Below the pieces are notes generated by a model. The model ran no database searches and was not told where the DNA came from. It worked only from the letters and a program-made list of their open reading frames with translations. A DNA stretch of 64,000 nucleotides from Drosophila pseudoobscura (taxonomy: Eukaryota > Arthropoda > Insecta > Diptera > Drosophilidae): the NCBI RefSeq assembly GCF_009870125.1, contig NC_046679.1, positions 19,778,001 through 19,842,000 of the forward strand, read 5' to 3'. Position 1 is the first letter of the stretch, and every line of letters begins with the position of its first letter. The position numbers and the translations under genes are program-made. Positions 49,461 through 63,186 of the stretch are shown piece after piece.

Positions 49461-50227
49461 CCAAAAATTTCATTTTTTTTTCATTTTGAAAAGTGGCTCT
49501 TTCCATACTTTTTTACTTCAGCAGTAATACAATATTAGCTAGTGAAATGCATTTTACATGAACAACTACAACAGTGAGCCAGCCATACAAGGAATAATAA
49601 TGACACGGAAGAAAACACTGAGCGATTAGCAAATAGAAAATATATAGAATAGTGTGAAAGTACAGCACTAAAGGAAGGGAACACGCGATCTAGAGCGCAT
49701 GTAATTTTAGAGCCGGACACGCAAGGGAGAAGATTCATGGCATCAAGAAAAGACACGCGACTCTTTAAGAAATTGTACAGAGTCTATTATTATTAGTGAT
49801 GATCTAATGACAAGCTTCACATATTTTATTTCCACTATTTTATTACAACAAATTTTGCAGAATAAAAAGTATGCATGTATCTTTTGAAAGCAACAAATCG
49901 TCTTGTCTCATTTCGTCTTTAGCCTATTGATGAGAGCTCATTTCCTTTTGGCCAAAAACAAGCCAAAGCGAAAACGGCTATGATGCTTATGTGATGAACA
50001 AGAAAAAGTGAGGGCTGCACAAGTAGAAGAAAGCCTGACTCTGGTCTTCATTTATTTTTAGTTCTGTTATATAGGTGTTTGTTTAAAATCAAGTCTTCTG
50101 ACCTCTTATTCTATTTACATTTACACAAGTGCAGGCAAGAAAGAAGAACAACCAAACAAAAGTCTTTTTTTGGATATCCCACCAAAATAAAACGTAGCCA
50201 AAACTGTATCTATTTTAATCTAGATAT

Positions 50228-50480
50228 GTTGAAATCCGCCTCCAGGGCATTCTGTAGACAAGGAATCTTGTGGCAGAAAGTCTGCGGCCACGCTAAGAGA
50301 GAACTTCCGTTCACTCTTCTCTTTTCCTGGTTCCTGGTAGTCGACAAAGTTGGATTAAAAAGCCGTCAACAGGGCAACACAAGTTGCAGCGGAACAGATT
50401 GGAAAATGTGATGGCAGTCAGGAAATTGGGTTTATTTCGATCACGTACATAACTGCCTCAAAGGAATTTTCCATTAAAGC
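50228..50480. repeat. Paralogous block C, right copy
   Basis: Partner of 28995-29245. Confidence 0.85.
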
Positions 50481-50998
50481 GAAGCTTTTGATGCCAACGT
50501 AGTGCAACGGGTGCAGGCTGCATTACAAAATAAGAAATAAAAAAACACATTTTATGGAAATATTTTGTTGTTTTTATTTTGTTCATCCAAAGCACTTCAA
50601 GGGAAAAGCATCCATAAAACATGCATTCCTAGCAATATGCAATAGTTTTTGCTTCCTCAATAAACACTGTGGCTAGAATGTAGTGCGTTGGGTTCTTAAT
50701 TGAATTCAATTCAAATTAAAATCGGATACCTTAAATAAATATTTTGTTAGAGGACTATGGTGCTATCATGTAGAATAAATGAATTATTCTATTCGTACAT
50801 ATACGAATATACAGCGAACCTTTTGTTTCATCTTCTCGTGCTATAAGTTTTGCCTTCGTCAAATAAGGGACACTCTACCGTATACACATTCTGTACGGGG
50901 TATATTAAAGCAAGAAAGGTGGTGGTATTATTGTTCCGCCAAAAACGTGTATATAGCATATGTATATCTGATGGTAAACAAAACTCATCATTCTAACT

Positions 50999-51540
50999 GA
51001 AGTCATTTACACAATACAAATTTGTATGAAAATTTGACAACTTCCTCTTTCCGCTTCCGTTTCCCTCAGAACTTGCCTCTGGCTCTGGCCTTTCATCTGC
51101 CGCTGAAATTTCGGCAAGATAGTCTAATACATTAACCCTTTTCAGATCTTGTAGGTCGATAAGACTCCTCAATTGAAGGCCAAACATTCCCAAAATCAGC
51201 AACCGCTAAGAGGAAGGAAATTTCTTAAATCAAGCAGTCCTTGACCTGTCAGCTTATTTGCATAATTTTCAACACTAACCAGAATGTATCCGTTCTCGAC
51301 TAGAGACTCTTTTTCTCAACAAGTATCTTATCACTAATGAGGCTATTACATTCCTTAGGCACAAGCACATTTTAGGACTGATTGTAGGCAAACATGAATG
51401 TCAAAGACCCTAGCAGAATGATGAATGTGTCTTCATATAATCCATTCTTAACCTTATTAATGTTGGCAATTTAAAACCTCTTCGTTGGTTCTCCCTGAAA
51501 ATACTAAAGGAAATGGCAGAGCATGGAAAGTGACAGAATT
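50999..51540. repeat. Paralogous block D, right copy
   Basis: Partner of 30255-30780. Confidence 0.65.
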
Positions 51541-51929
51541 GTTAATTTGCTTAGCAAGCTCCTATACGGATGATAAACTAGAGATGAGTGAGAACTGACC
51601 TTAAAGTACTAAGTTTGCAGCCAGTGGCAATAGATTAAAAGCAGCTAAAAGCACCTAAGGTAAAATTTTAGGACTATTTTTGTTGTGCCAAGAAATTTGC
51701 AAAGATACAATGTAGGTCGTGTGAAAAAGCAAAAAGTGCTGACTTGATCCAGCAGACATAAAATAAGTTCCAGAGCTGACCGTAAAACAGTTTTATATTA
51801 GCCGAAAGGCTGGTGTAAAACAAAGGCAAAATAAAACGAAACTGGGCTGGAGAAAATATGCACACAATAAAACACTAGAGAAACAACGGAGTTTGAAATT
51901 GTAATACAAAATTTCAGACAAAGAAGCTA

Positions 51930-52300
51930 AAAATTCAACAAAACCCAGACCAGAAATGAAAATGTGAAAGCTACCTCAGAACAGAGAAAACAGAAAAAAA
52001 TACTGAAACAAGCAACAGCTGCAAAATGGAAAACCAACCCACTCCGAGGAGACCTCATAGAATATCCTGCAAAATTGATTGGCAGGCACTTTACTCAGTG
52101 GGTGACATATGATGACCAGCCAAGGACCTTCGCTGCAATATCTTTGATGTGTTCGGCCGAAATCAACTCGTTAGAAAATGTCTGCCAGTTGACTTTAAAT
52201 TGAGCTTCAAGGTAGTACTCATATCTGATTCTGATTCATATGTGTGTCTTGTGTTTAAGCCTGAGCATGAGCATAGACAATGATTAAATAAAGGGCCAAC
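51930..52300. repeat. Paralogous block E, right copy
   Basis: Partner of 31290-31770. Confidence 0.7.
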
Positions 52301-53314
52301 AAGATTATACAATACCCAATAGAAAGGTTCATTCGTCCTCATTTGGAACTCACTTGTTGTATCTGATTGGGTGAGAATCGATATCATTCAATGGAAAGTG
52401 GGTCAGCGATGAGCAAACAGAAGGAAAGCTCAGACAGTCAGATGCCAGCTCATGCCACTCTCTCCTTACACTCAATTACCTCTATCCGTTCCGTTCTTCC
52501 GGAACAGAAGCCATTGGCCAATTCGGTTCTTAGGTTTGGTGAGGCTAAAAAAAAGGGTGCGGAGTAGCTGGCTGCTAACTGGTCTAGTCTCTCCCCCATT
52601 GCGGTCCCTGGCACGCACAATTACGCGGCCAAGGAGCGCATCAGGCAGAGGGACAGCGGCAGGGAATGAGGATTGCCAGACCAGCAAACATGAATGCGTG
52701 TACGTAGCTCCCACGTTTCACTCGTCTTTTCTTTGCCACTGAGCAGTAAACAGGCGGTTAAACGGAAGTGCGGAGAATAGTAGGATCCAGAGCAGAGTAC
52801 TTTGTGGCACGTGATAGGCTTTGAACCGGCTGTCATGTTAAACGCCCTCGAAATTGTATACATTTCGCGTGACATCAGAACATACGAGTTTACCCCGAAA
52901 ACGATGACCTTTTCTCGTTTGAAGCACTGTCATTTAGCCTTTAAGTAAAAACAAAAACAATGTTAAGTAAACAAACAATTTTTCACGTTATTTATTTGAT
53001 AAATCATAGTGCTCTTTCTCTCTTTCACTTCTGCTGTTTCTATTTATTCTTCAACTTTTGCTTAGAACTCTTCCTTTATGAGGACAGATGGGTGAAGGTA
53101 AAGCACAATCCCATCATCAACATTATAGCACCACCGGAAAAAAGATTAGTTGATGTAAGGATGAGGTCACAAGGTAATTGTTTGACTGCAATGCCAATAA
53201 CATAATTAGTTAGTATAGAGAACCCTCTCAAAGATCACATATTAGTGTGGAAATGTCTTAGTGGCATGACAAACAATTTCCCTATGAAGCAGTGCCATAT
53301 TTCATTTTGTTGCT

Positions 53315-53540
53315 CCATCTTCCATGTGGACCATGTCAAGTGCATCATTAATAATGGCAATGTGCCAGATAGTTTCCACCCCGCCAGACACAGTCCAGCA
53401 GCTGCCATTCCCCTGCCAGATGTTCGCTCATATATTACAAGATGTGCCTAAGGAGGGGTCAAGGATCCAAGATTGAGTAATGGCTCTCACATACAGCACG
53501 ATAGTTACAGACAATGAACTCGGAAGGAAGGAATGGGAGT
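53315..53540. repeat. Paralogous block F, right copy
   Basis: Partner of 32935-33160. Confidence 0.7.
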
Positions 53541-54609
53541 GGACATCGTGTACTAGTTGTGGGTCTGTTTTGGTTTCCATTATTTGTACAAGTGTTGAAG
53601 CTTAGACGTGGTTGGCATCGAAAAATATACAACCAGAATAAAGCAATTCTTACTTAAAATTTGTTCAGTTTTTCAGCAACTTTTAAGGTAAGCTTTAAAT
53701 TTTAAATTAAGCACCGATCACACAATAATATCTACATGAAGGTGTGCTTGATTCGCTTCGGTTGGTTCTACTCCAAGCATAAGCGTATACAAATAGTTGG
53801 AGGCTGCTTCGTGGCCCGACCAATTTTAATACATATTTAAAATTTCATACCTGAAAACTGGAGAGAGAGAGAGCATGTAAGCATGACTCACTGAATAATT
53901 CATAGTTGAAGGAATATTATGGCCTACGGAGGAATATACAAGCATTTTCATCAAATGCAAATTTCACGTTTGTTGCGCATACGCCGAGTGTCCCGCACAA
54001 CGACAATCCCAGCCGACGCCACGGTCTCATGCATGGCTAATGTGGACTACAAAGAATGAGAAAGTCGAAATTCTAGTTTATTTTCTGTACTTACAGATGA
54101 AGATACACTCTATACCAAAGGTTATAACAAACAAAAAAACAGACCCAGTGTATATTGCCGTTGTGGTGATGCCTAAACTTCATTATAAAATTTGAGTTGT
54201 ATCAAGAAATCTTCACCAGATTCAGCCTGAGTGCACACCTTTAACCCTCATAATGAACTGCAAAAAAGGTAGAAAACTATTTGTAGCACATAGTGCAATA
54301 AAAAAAGTGGTAAATAAGAAATTCTTTGTTCTCTTTCTTTCACTTATTTTATACCATTCTCTGTTATTCCTTCTTTGCTTGGAATCGATACACGTAAAAG
54401 ATCATTATAACAATTGAATTTGATGCGTTGAAGTCCTGAAGCACTCAGCATGTAATCGCCTTATTTTTACAGTAACGGATGCTGGGGAACCAGAATTGAA
54501 AATGGCAAAATTGTGTATTTGCTTTTGTTGTTTTTCATGCAGTGATTCTCAGTTCTCAGCATGTTGGACAGAAAAACCCATAAAGAAGTCTAAATAACTA
54601 TATAATCTT

Positions 54610-55000
54610 GTCAGAAACGATGGATCCAATGAACAACAAAAGATTCTTGCATTCCTTTGTGTTCCCGTGACAAGGGTGTCAAGGGATCGTGAGTCATCTT
54701 TCTGTCAGACTCTTCCCTCTGTATCCTTAAGCAAGAAACATCATCATTATGAAGCACATTTGAGCAGGCAGCATGGAATTGCAACTGTCGTGACAGTCTG
54801 ACGTTGTTCCTAGCCACACCCTTGTTTAGTTATGTTGTCGCTTTTTATGATGATGACAGCCAAAGGTATTTCTTTGTTGCTGAGGATGTTGGTGAGATTG
54901 TCACCTGTATCTATTCGAGATTTTAAGCGCACTCAACTATCTGTGGGTATGTCACAAATGACAGATGCTGTGGTCTGTGAAGTGAACTGAAGCCAAAGAC
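54610..55000. repeat. Paralogous block G, right copy
   Basis: Partner of 35200-35640. Confidence 0.65.
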
Positions 55001-55239
55001 AGTGTCATGGGCCATTTGGAAGACAGTTAAATATACCCCATAAAAGAATATGCGTTGATATTAACTCGTTATAGAAAATCTACTTCTTTGTCCTACAGGG
55101 CAGTTTAAGAAAATGTCAATATATAAATATATCATGTAAACATTAACAGAAGAAAATTAAATCTTAAGTAAATTGTAATTGTAAATAAAAACAAGAGCAA
55201 ACAAAAAAGTTCTTGTTCAGAAAACAAAAATGAAAATGG

Positions 55240-55920
55240 CCAGCAAAATCGTTGTTTTGGAAAGCAGAGGCATGTCATGCGACTATCAAAACCCACAAAA
55301 TGTTCAAAATGTTGTCTGGCTGTCATTCCAGTTGAACATTTCAGAAAATTGCCTTTTTTCTGACAGCCAAATATGTGTGTAATTATTCCTGTCGACTGTC
55401 GAAATGAATGGGGCGGGACCTTGGTCAGTCTTGGCCGGCAAAGTGCCCCCAAAAACTATTATGATGGTGGATAAGGCTCCCACTTGAATACTTGCGGGTC
55501 ACGCGTGTGTACTAAAAGTGAACTTAGAGTTCACATTGCTACGTGATTGGTTGTAATTTTCATGCACACTGCGTGTAATATGGCGGCGGACCAAACCAAA
55601 TGTCCTGTTGCACTGCTGCGAATGCTTGGGTTCTTTTAGTCCTCCATTTAGATTCCACATCAGTTTCTTTTTGTTGGTTTCCTGCTTCCAACTCCTTCCC
55701 GCTCCCCACATCATCTGCCTTTAACATATTATTATGGTAGGGCTTGCCAGGTGACAAGTTCTTTTGTTTCTTCTTTGTTGCGATACTTTTTTTTTTACTT
55801 ACTTACTTTTTTTACCATTTTATTGTTATGTTTTGCTGCTTTCGTTCGCTTTCTTGTATATTTGACACAATTTACACTGCGAAAGGTATACAAATTCGCT
55901 GTTGAAATGCCAGATCATTT
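55240..55920. repeat. Paralogous block H, right copy
   Basis: Partner of 35985-36700. It contains the third CGTATACG-type element at about 55540-55579, in which four bases of the palindrome are deleted (CACACTGCGTGTAAT at 55565-55579). Confidence 0.85.
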
Positions 55921-56439
55921 TGGCGATGGCTTTTTGTTGATAACAAAGAGGAAAACTACAAATATTATCAAAGCCCAATACAAGTACGTGACCCAGAATG
56001 CAATCCCACTGCTACTCTTTCATTAGGTTGGGTAACTAGTAAAAATTACGACGTAATTAAATATTCTTATATATTTTCTAGATCTACATCTCCTTCGTTA
56101 ATTTATATGTTTCGTTATCCTATTCTCACTGCCTCTAAAGTCCATTGCCAGGTACGTGAATATACTCACTTTAATCGTTCGTTTATTCCAATTAAGTCCC
56201 AAAATTGACTAGAATCATCTCTGTGGCAGCTCCGATCATTATGATAATTGTAACTTTACACACTGTTTTTTTAATCCTGATTAAGATTTTGATAGGCACT
56301 AATTCAAATCATAATTAAGTTAATAGATATACATATACAAAAGGGGTGAATTTTTATTTATAGGCGCCACTGGTTTTGTGATTTTATTCAAATATTTCTC
56401 TGCTAGGTTATTACTAGAATATTAACTGTTATGTTATAA

Positions 56440-56970
56440 TAGTATAGCACACGCGAGAAATTATGGGTGAAAAACCTTTAGCGTCTCGCCTCGTTGACAG
56501 TAAAAACTCGGTATGGGTGTGAATGAATCGGTTATATCTGAATAAATGACTGTGTATGAGTGTGTTAATTAAAATTTATATAAAATATAAAAGATAAAGC
56601 ATTTTAGCTCAGGACGCCAAAATATGGAATACAGTTTATCTATTAAGTCTCCGCTCATTTACTTTCGCTTTCCTGGATATTTATATTTTTGTTTATTCTG
56701 AGTTTTATATTTTGTTTCACAGACACATGTCGCTCTACGAAGTACCTTTCGTAGTCCATCCACGTGGCGTAATGTTTTCTCCCGAAACGTGCCTTTCCGT
56801 TGCTTTGCTCATGAAAGCCGCATAATGACTGAAGTCTCATCGGTATGCCGACTGAGAATTGCTGGCATCGCTGAGGCAGAGACTGTTGCAGAGGCACGCA
56901 GTCGGAGTCTGCGCAGGAAAAGCCGTGATAATGAAAACAAATTTAACACGATAATGGTGCCTGCGGTTGA
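56440..56970. repeat. Paralogous block I, right copy
   Basis: Partner of 37205-37790, with the 39-base identical island at 56805-56843. Confidence 0.88.
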
Positions 56971-57544
56971 AAACTAGGCCCTTGGAGCTGTATGCATCAT
57001 TTCATAGCTCTGAAAGTGAATCAATACAATATTTGCATATACTGCTATATTAAAGTTAATAAGATTTATTAATGGTAATAGAACCCATAGAATATTCAAT
57101 CTTAAAATATGTTGAAAAGATATTTCTTATATTGATATAACAATTGATTGAGTAAACCTCTAAACTCTAATTTTAGTACTTTGATTTCTCAAACAAGCTT
57201 TTTAGTTGAGTAAGTACCTCGTCATGCTATTCGGGTACGCATTCAGATAATTTTGTTGGAAATATTAGTTGATTAAAAACATGGCGTGGATTAACTGAAA
57301 AAATAATAAACTGCCTGTTTTCGAAGCTTTTTTGCTGCCGTATGGTATTTAGCAGTTCTATATCCACTAACAAACAAAAGAAACGTCCTTAAAGGATGAA
57401 AACCGCTGTAAATCGGATTCTCGAAAAAATAATTAGCAAATCATAAAAAAAATCTCCACATCAAGTATCACTAAAATTCATGGGAATAAGCCTTAAGCAT
57501 TTCGCTTTTCCAAAGCGTACGTGGCACGATAAACATAATGAGAA

Positions 57545-57840
57545 CTACCCCATCCCCAAAGGATCGAGCACTCTAGTCTCTCAACAACATTTGTCGGATA
57601 AGCTTCCAGGAAAGGTGTGCAAGGGATTTCACGACGTTTTAATATTTGCACAATGAAAACGAAGCCAGCAGGAAACAGTCTACCCGCAGTCTGTCGTCGT
57701 TCCGTTGTGTCTCTCTCAGGTGACAAGAGGCAAACTTTGTTTTAACAGCCACACATCAGGCTCAACACGCCCGACCAAAAAAGCCACATCAAAATTTGGT
57801 GTCGCCTTCCTAATCTGAGCCTTAAACATCTCCTTATGTA
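57545..57840. repeat. Paralogous block J, right copy
   Basis: Partner of 40780-41060. Confidence 0.9.
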
Positions 57841-59937
57841 CTTAGAGATAATTTCCAAAAGTTCCTTGTGAAATTTTAATTCCCTGCCGCACCTTTGAGG
57901 CCCTTTGAGGCAGACACAGCTTACATTTTAACGGTTCCATTGAAAATTCTCAGCTAATTCACATGTGTGGGGAGTACATGAAACTAATTGGCTGTTCGGT
58001 TAGTGCGAAATATTTTCTTCATTCCCTGTTCTTAGTTTTATTACTTGCGTTGTTAATGAAATAAGTAGACACAGCTGGAACATTCACAAATTCCCTGTGG
58101 AAGCTTAGATTGACTTTAAACAGGCAGGAGAACCATGGTGGTTGTTGTAAAAGTGCAATCAAAAACTATTGATTGACTTATTCAAATTTGAAACATTTGT
58201 TTACATTTGTTTGCAGAATAAATTGGTGGATAAAAATGCATCTGTAGCTAAAATTTACTCCGAACAATTATTTCCAGTGGTTCGTAGTTTACATTCAATA
58301 GAAAAAATATTTTTAAAACCGTACATCAGAACTACGCATGCATAGATAATTTAAAGTAAACATTGTACAATTTTCTGCCAGTTAGCAAAAACCATTTGTT
58401 AACTATTCAATGGCTAAACAATACAGTACAATTAAGTCATACATTATTTGACACAAATTGAAAATCAATTTAGGAATGATCAAAAGATGCCCTCTGGATT
58501 CAATGTTACAGGCCCTTACAGCACAATGACAAAAATAACAAATGACCAGCCTTGGGCAAGTCAAAAAATGTGACTGTCTGTCCTGTTTTTGGCCTTGACT
58601 TTGTCTCAGGGTGAACCAACCCTTGTCAGCAATGCGAGTGTAAAGAAATTGAAAGCGATTTAGCTGATAATATCGAGAGCTTAGTGATTAATCATTTCCT
58701 GGATGTGCAGATTATCAGTGTCAAACATTGGGCCCATAATAAATCAATCGGTACCACCAAAGAATGACCTTTAAGTTTCCATATTAAATATTTTCCGGAA
58801 TGCTTTATTACAGATATTCTTATTTTCTTAATAATATTTAGAAATAATGGCATACTTTAAATACTTTAAATACTGTGATAAGTGAGGAAAGGTAATATTT
58901 CCACATATTAGTTTCTCCAGAGGAAATTTCCTGAAAAGCAGCAACTGGCAATGTCAGGAACATTCAGCAGGAACATATTCAGCTGTTGGATGAGAGTGAA
59001 CATTTTTCACGGCTTCGTCGGCAGTCTGTTTTATTAGCACATTTTCTGCTCTGTCATAAGCGGTGCGGCTCCACGGACAGGAAGCTCAACATAAAAATAA
59101 ACCATAGATTTAAATAAATCCAACAACAGAGATTTTACATCGCCATTCAAGAAGATGGTAGGTTTTTTAAAGGGAGAGCAGAGAAATCGTTCGTATAACA
59201 AAAGTAAAATAAAGGTAAAATGTATTTTAAAAATTAAATTAATTCGGAAAAAGTTTTCTCAGCATAGATAATTGTATGGCATGGAAAGAGAGATTGCTTT
59301 GTACCCGACATTGTGATTGGGATTCATGGTTGCTTCCGCATCAACAAATCAAACAAAAGCATGGAGGAATGGAAGAATTCAATTTGATTTCTGGCTTCTG
59401 CAAATATTATTTTTTCTGTTTTATTGGCTGACATCGATTGTGTTTATTTATGATGTATCGAAAAACTCCTCATAGTTTAACACATGGATGAGAAGACGCC
59501 TTAAACATTAAAAGGCACGTCTTTAAATTCAAAACTCGGGCTGTCCCACTTTCGAAATCCCACTAGTGGATGCTGTTGTTTTCCCTCGAGCCCTTCGGTC
59601 GCTGTCAGCGTCTCCTGTTTGAATAACCCAGTTGAGTGGGTCCGTTGGGCGATGGTCTGTTGTCTGTATATATTGCTTTGCTTTGGCAAAGCCTGGCCAT
59701 AAAAAACTGTTGCAAAATGGTGCACAAACAAACGAACCGAAGGGATACTTCAGTGTCCCATTTCGCAACAACTGAGCTGGCGAAAATTCAGAATTCGGGC
59801 TAATACTTAATTCGGTGTATACTTCTTTAAAGGTTACAAAAAATTAGGTAGTAATGGCCGCAGTCGCATTTCAGTTGAACGAATTCAACTGAGTGAGTTC
59901 TTAGTAAGATATATCTAAAGCATCGTTTATTGTAGTT

Positions 59938-59985
59938 TTACGCGATTTCTGGTAGTTTTTATTGTACACACTGCGTATACGTAAT
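59938..59985 (+). repeat. Four-copy CGTATACG element, copy 4
   Basis: CACACTGCGTATACGTAAT at 59967-59985 is identical to the copies at 36305 and 41679. The preceding half is more diverged. Confidence 0.75.
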
Positions 59986-60904
59986 ACTTGCAGTGTCTTG
60001 TCCTTTCTGTCCCAATCTCTTGCATTGTCTTTATGTGTATGGCTAGAACCTTAACCTTTCAACTTTTGCCCTACAAAAATAATATTCCAATATTTACACA
60101 CACTTATCGACGCTTCTTGTTGACTTCCCATTCAGTCAGGACTGGAGTGACTGTTCAAAATGGACCCAATACGAATTACGTTCACGAATATTTTAAATAA
60201 TGCTGCAATTATAGCTAGTTCTACTTCATTGTTCCCAGACTGTCGTGCCAGACGCGTTGGATACACCTCAGAACTGAACTGAGAAATACGAAAATACTAT
60301 GTTGAATCTCGATGTTATTATTGTTCTGGCTGCTGTCTAAGTCAGGCAAGCAAATGAACACACAGCCCGCAGTATCTAATGGCAAACATTTGTACAACTG
60401 ATACTCCACCCCCAAGTGCCAGTCGCTGTTGCTGCGGGCAATGTCAGATTGTCAGACAAACAAGGGGAGCATTGGGAGTGGCAACGGCCTTAGAGACTGA
60501 GTGCAAAATGTCACAGGGCCACCCGAGCGTGTAATCAATTTGCTGATGTGATAACAAACCAAAATTGAGCCTGTATACTAAAGAGCTCAAATATTTGTTC
60601 GGCTTCTCTCACTAAAGGAAAACCAAGTAAGTACCTCCTTGAATTTTATTGTATATTTTTCTAATTAAAGAGCTAATAAAGGCAAGTTAGCTTCAAACAT
60701 CTGATCTATCGAGCAGACATTACTCTTAATTAAGTTAAATGACTTTAGTTGAAAATCAAATCCAGTCCTCATCTATGGATCCTTTAGGTATAAGTTGACT
60801 ATGGAAATGTCAAAATGATAAGATTAGAACGATGTTATATTTCGGTACCTATTTCCAAGACCAAGTTATGGTTTTTTAAGCGAAAATTCTCTTCTTGCGA
60901 TTCG

Positions 60905-61140
60905 ATTCTGGTCCTAACACATCATCATCGTTACTGGCACATCGTTGTCGTTTCGCATAAAATCTTCAAAATATCGAGACATTAAAATGTAATTAGGACG
61001 GCAGCACACATGCCCCGCCAGAGCAACATCAGCATATTTATAGCGGAAGACTGCTCGAAGCATGTTCTCTATTAACGACAGAATAGCAGGAGTCTCGTTG
61101 GCCAACTGCTGAGGACTGCTTACAATTTGTCAGCGAGTTT
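60905..61140. repeat. Paralogous block L, right copy
   Basis: Partner of 42770-43010. Confidence 0.7.
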
Positions 61141-63081
61141 CGAAAGGGATATCCAAACCACCAACCAGACCATAAATATCACAAATTTGAAAAGAAGCCA
61201 CAATTAATATCGATCAAAAAGGTAACTCTCAAAATTTGGAACCAGACAAACACCAGTTGCAATAAATTATAGCAGAAAATTAACATTTAAATCGCATTAA
61301 ATGCGTACGCGTGTGCTTACAAAACGTTCAACTCCCAGAGGAGCAACAAATCTGTTGACTGCCCCATAGGGAAGAATGTATTATCCCAATTTTGCACATG
61401 ACGAATGCATGTTTGATGATTCTGCCCCACAGTCCTCATGCCGACCATTAATTCACTCAATGGTTATGGCTAATTGCCTAAATGAGTGAGGCTCAATGCG
61501 ATGAAAATCACACACACGTTCCCCGAGCAAATTATACCATATTATCATTTGATGATTCCCCAGTAGGGTTTGGTTGAGTTGGAGCTTTATTCAGCATTTA
61601 TTTTCCAGCGACGGCTGGCTGGCTTCATAAATGATTCAAAAAGAATTTCAGACACACATTACATGACTCGTATAGTCCCCTCTAAAAGCATCAAAAGAAT
61701 CTGTGCGAAGGAGTGTTTCTGAGTACATGGGATATTCTGCCTCTAAACACCCATTTTGGAAGGAGAAAAGCATATGAACCTGCATTTGGAGAGATTTATT
61801 TCCCCCTAAATTAACCTGCAAGCAGTTTATAAGCCCACAATTATTTAGTTACCTATTTAATTACCCTAGAACATTTTTAAATAAATACAAATAAGTTTCA
61901 AATGGCTTTCTGGATATCAACACAGCGCCTAGTAGTAGAGTACAGTTATAAGATACTTTTTATTAGATATTCGACATGCGAGGGATGCATTCCGACAACC
62001 ATATCCATTTCCGTGCATTCATTCGTTAAATGAAATTTCTCGCTACATATTCTTGCATGCCGCATTGTATCCGAAACAGAAGGAGAATGCGGAAGCAACA
62101 TTCAATTTAAACGGCAGTCACTGTCTCCTCATGACCGCTGTCCTTGGCCGAATGAATCTAACATTTTGTTAATTTCTTTTACAGATTTTAATATATTGCA
62201 CTAAGCATTGTCCCGCCAAGATTCTTCCATAGTCACCAATTACCGACTCTCTATGCTATTGCTCTCTTGGTTGTACTTATGCCTACTTTGGCCTGGCTTG
62301 AAGACAAATCTCTTTTGTCAGGAAGTTACGCATCAGCTATATTTATGGGTGGATATGTCCAGTGGGAAACAATTAAACATCTCGTATATATAGATTGTAA
62401 TCCTTTGACAAGACTTTAAATAGTCTCAAACACAACAAAGTAAAAACTCTCAGACTTATATCTTTCGCATTTGCTTCAAAACTCTATTCATTTCAAAAAA
62501 TATACAAAAACTTGAGATTAATTGTTATCCAACTTTAACTTTAACTTTTTCGTCCAGAGAATTGAAGCCAATGGCCACTCAAAAAGATTGTCTGAAAATA
62601 AGAAGAAATGAAGAACAATTTTTGTGTAGCTGAAAGCTGCTTATCACATTTAACCAGTTCCTTGACCTATATGCAAAGCAGCTTAGCTCTCTCCGAAGTG
62701 GAGTCCTTCTCTGGGTAGGTGCTTGTGTTCCTCCTTTTTCTACTCTGTACGGCTTATTGAGGCACTGCTAAATGGCTCACGCCTGAACAGCCACTGACTT
62801 CGATTGGATATAAAAGATAGGCACCAGAAGCGATTCACTGTACAATCGTGTAGGTCTCCGCTTCTTGCTGCGGTTGCCACATTTTCTGTGTTCTATTTTT
62901 TTAATTTAAGCCTGCGAAGAACGTGAATTGATATTCCACAAACCCAATTGTAGGTATGTATTAGGTATGTATATGTATGTAGGAAATGTGTTTCATCGTA
63001 TTCGTACAATTATTGTTTTCTGTTTTAAATTTGTATGCTTGAATATGGCATCAGGGATATATGTACATAGTGGCTATATTT
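61141..63081. other. Gene-free stretch before the small peptide genes
   Basis: No exon supported. It contains a segment at 62640-62830 resembling 48790-48970, and a TATAAAAG box at 62809-62816 that is not followed by a convincing reading frame. Confidence 0.4.
62640..62830. repeat. Partial third copy of a desert segment
   Basis: It resembles 48790-48970: both have CTTAGCTCTCT, a CTGGG...GCTCCT/TTCCTCCTTTTT pyrimidine stretch, TTATTGAGGC, and CAGCCA(C/T)TGAC followed by TCAATTTGATAT or TCGATTGGATAT. Only this short part is clear. Confidence 0.5.
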
Positions 63082-63186
63082 CTATTTTTTGTCATCCCTG
63101 ACATCCGTGTAAGAAGACATAGCTCCCCTGTAGGCGTTAGCTGATGACAAGAGGAGAGCAGCGATCACACAAGCGAAGATCTTCAT
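63082..63186 (-). CDS. Small secreted peptide A (34 residues)
   Basis: A complete single-exon frame of 34 residues. Residues 1-18 (MKIFACVIAALLLSSANA) are a textbook signal peptide with an ANA cleavage site, leaving a 16-residue Cys-free mature peptide YRGAMSSYTDVRDDKK that is rich in charged and small residues. A TATATAAA box lies about 39 bases upstream of the ATG. The leader and first 22 codons are closely matched by the gene at 63700-63789, and this paralogy is the main evidence that it is a real gene. I do not recognise the family. Size and architecture resemble fly seminal or immune-type short peptides, which is inference. TTAGATAAG, a GATA-type site, lies about 85 bases upstream. Confidence 0.72.
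   Translation of the reverse strand: MKIFACVIAALLLSSANAYRGAMSSYTDVRDDKK

Larger units (their letters stand above)
47475..61140. repeat. Right copy of the large diverged non-coding duplication
   Basis: A 13.7 kb segment holding the partners of blocks A to L in the same order. It is shorter than the left copy overall but carries an extra 1.5 kb or so between block J (57.84 kb) and the fourth CGTATACG element (59.94 kb). No coding exon is supported in it. Confidence 0.8.

Noticed and set aside
62809-62816. TATAAAAG box in the putative third unit
   Set aside because: No convincing reading frame follows, and the equivalent place in the right copy lacks the box.
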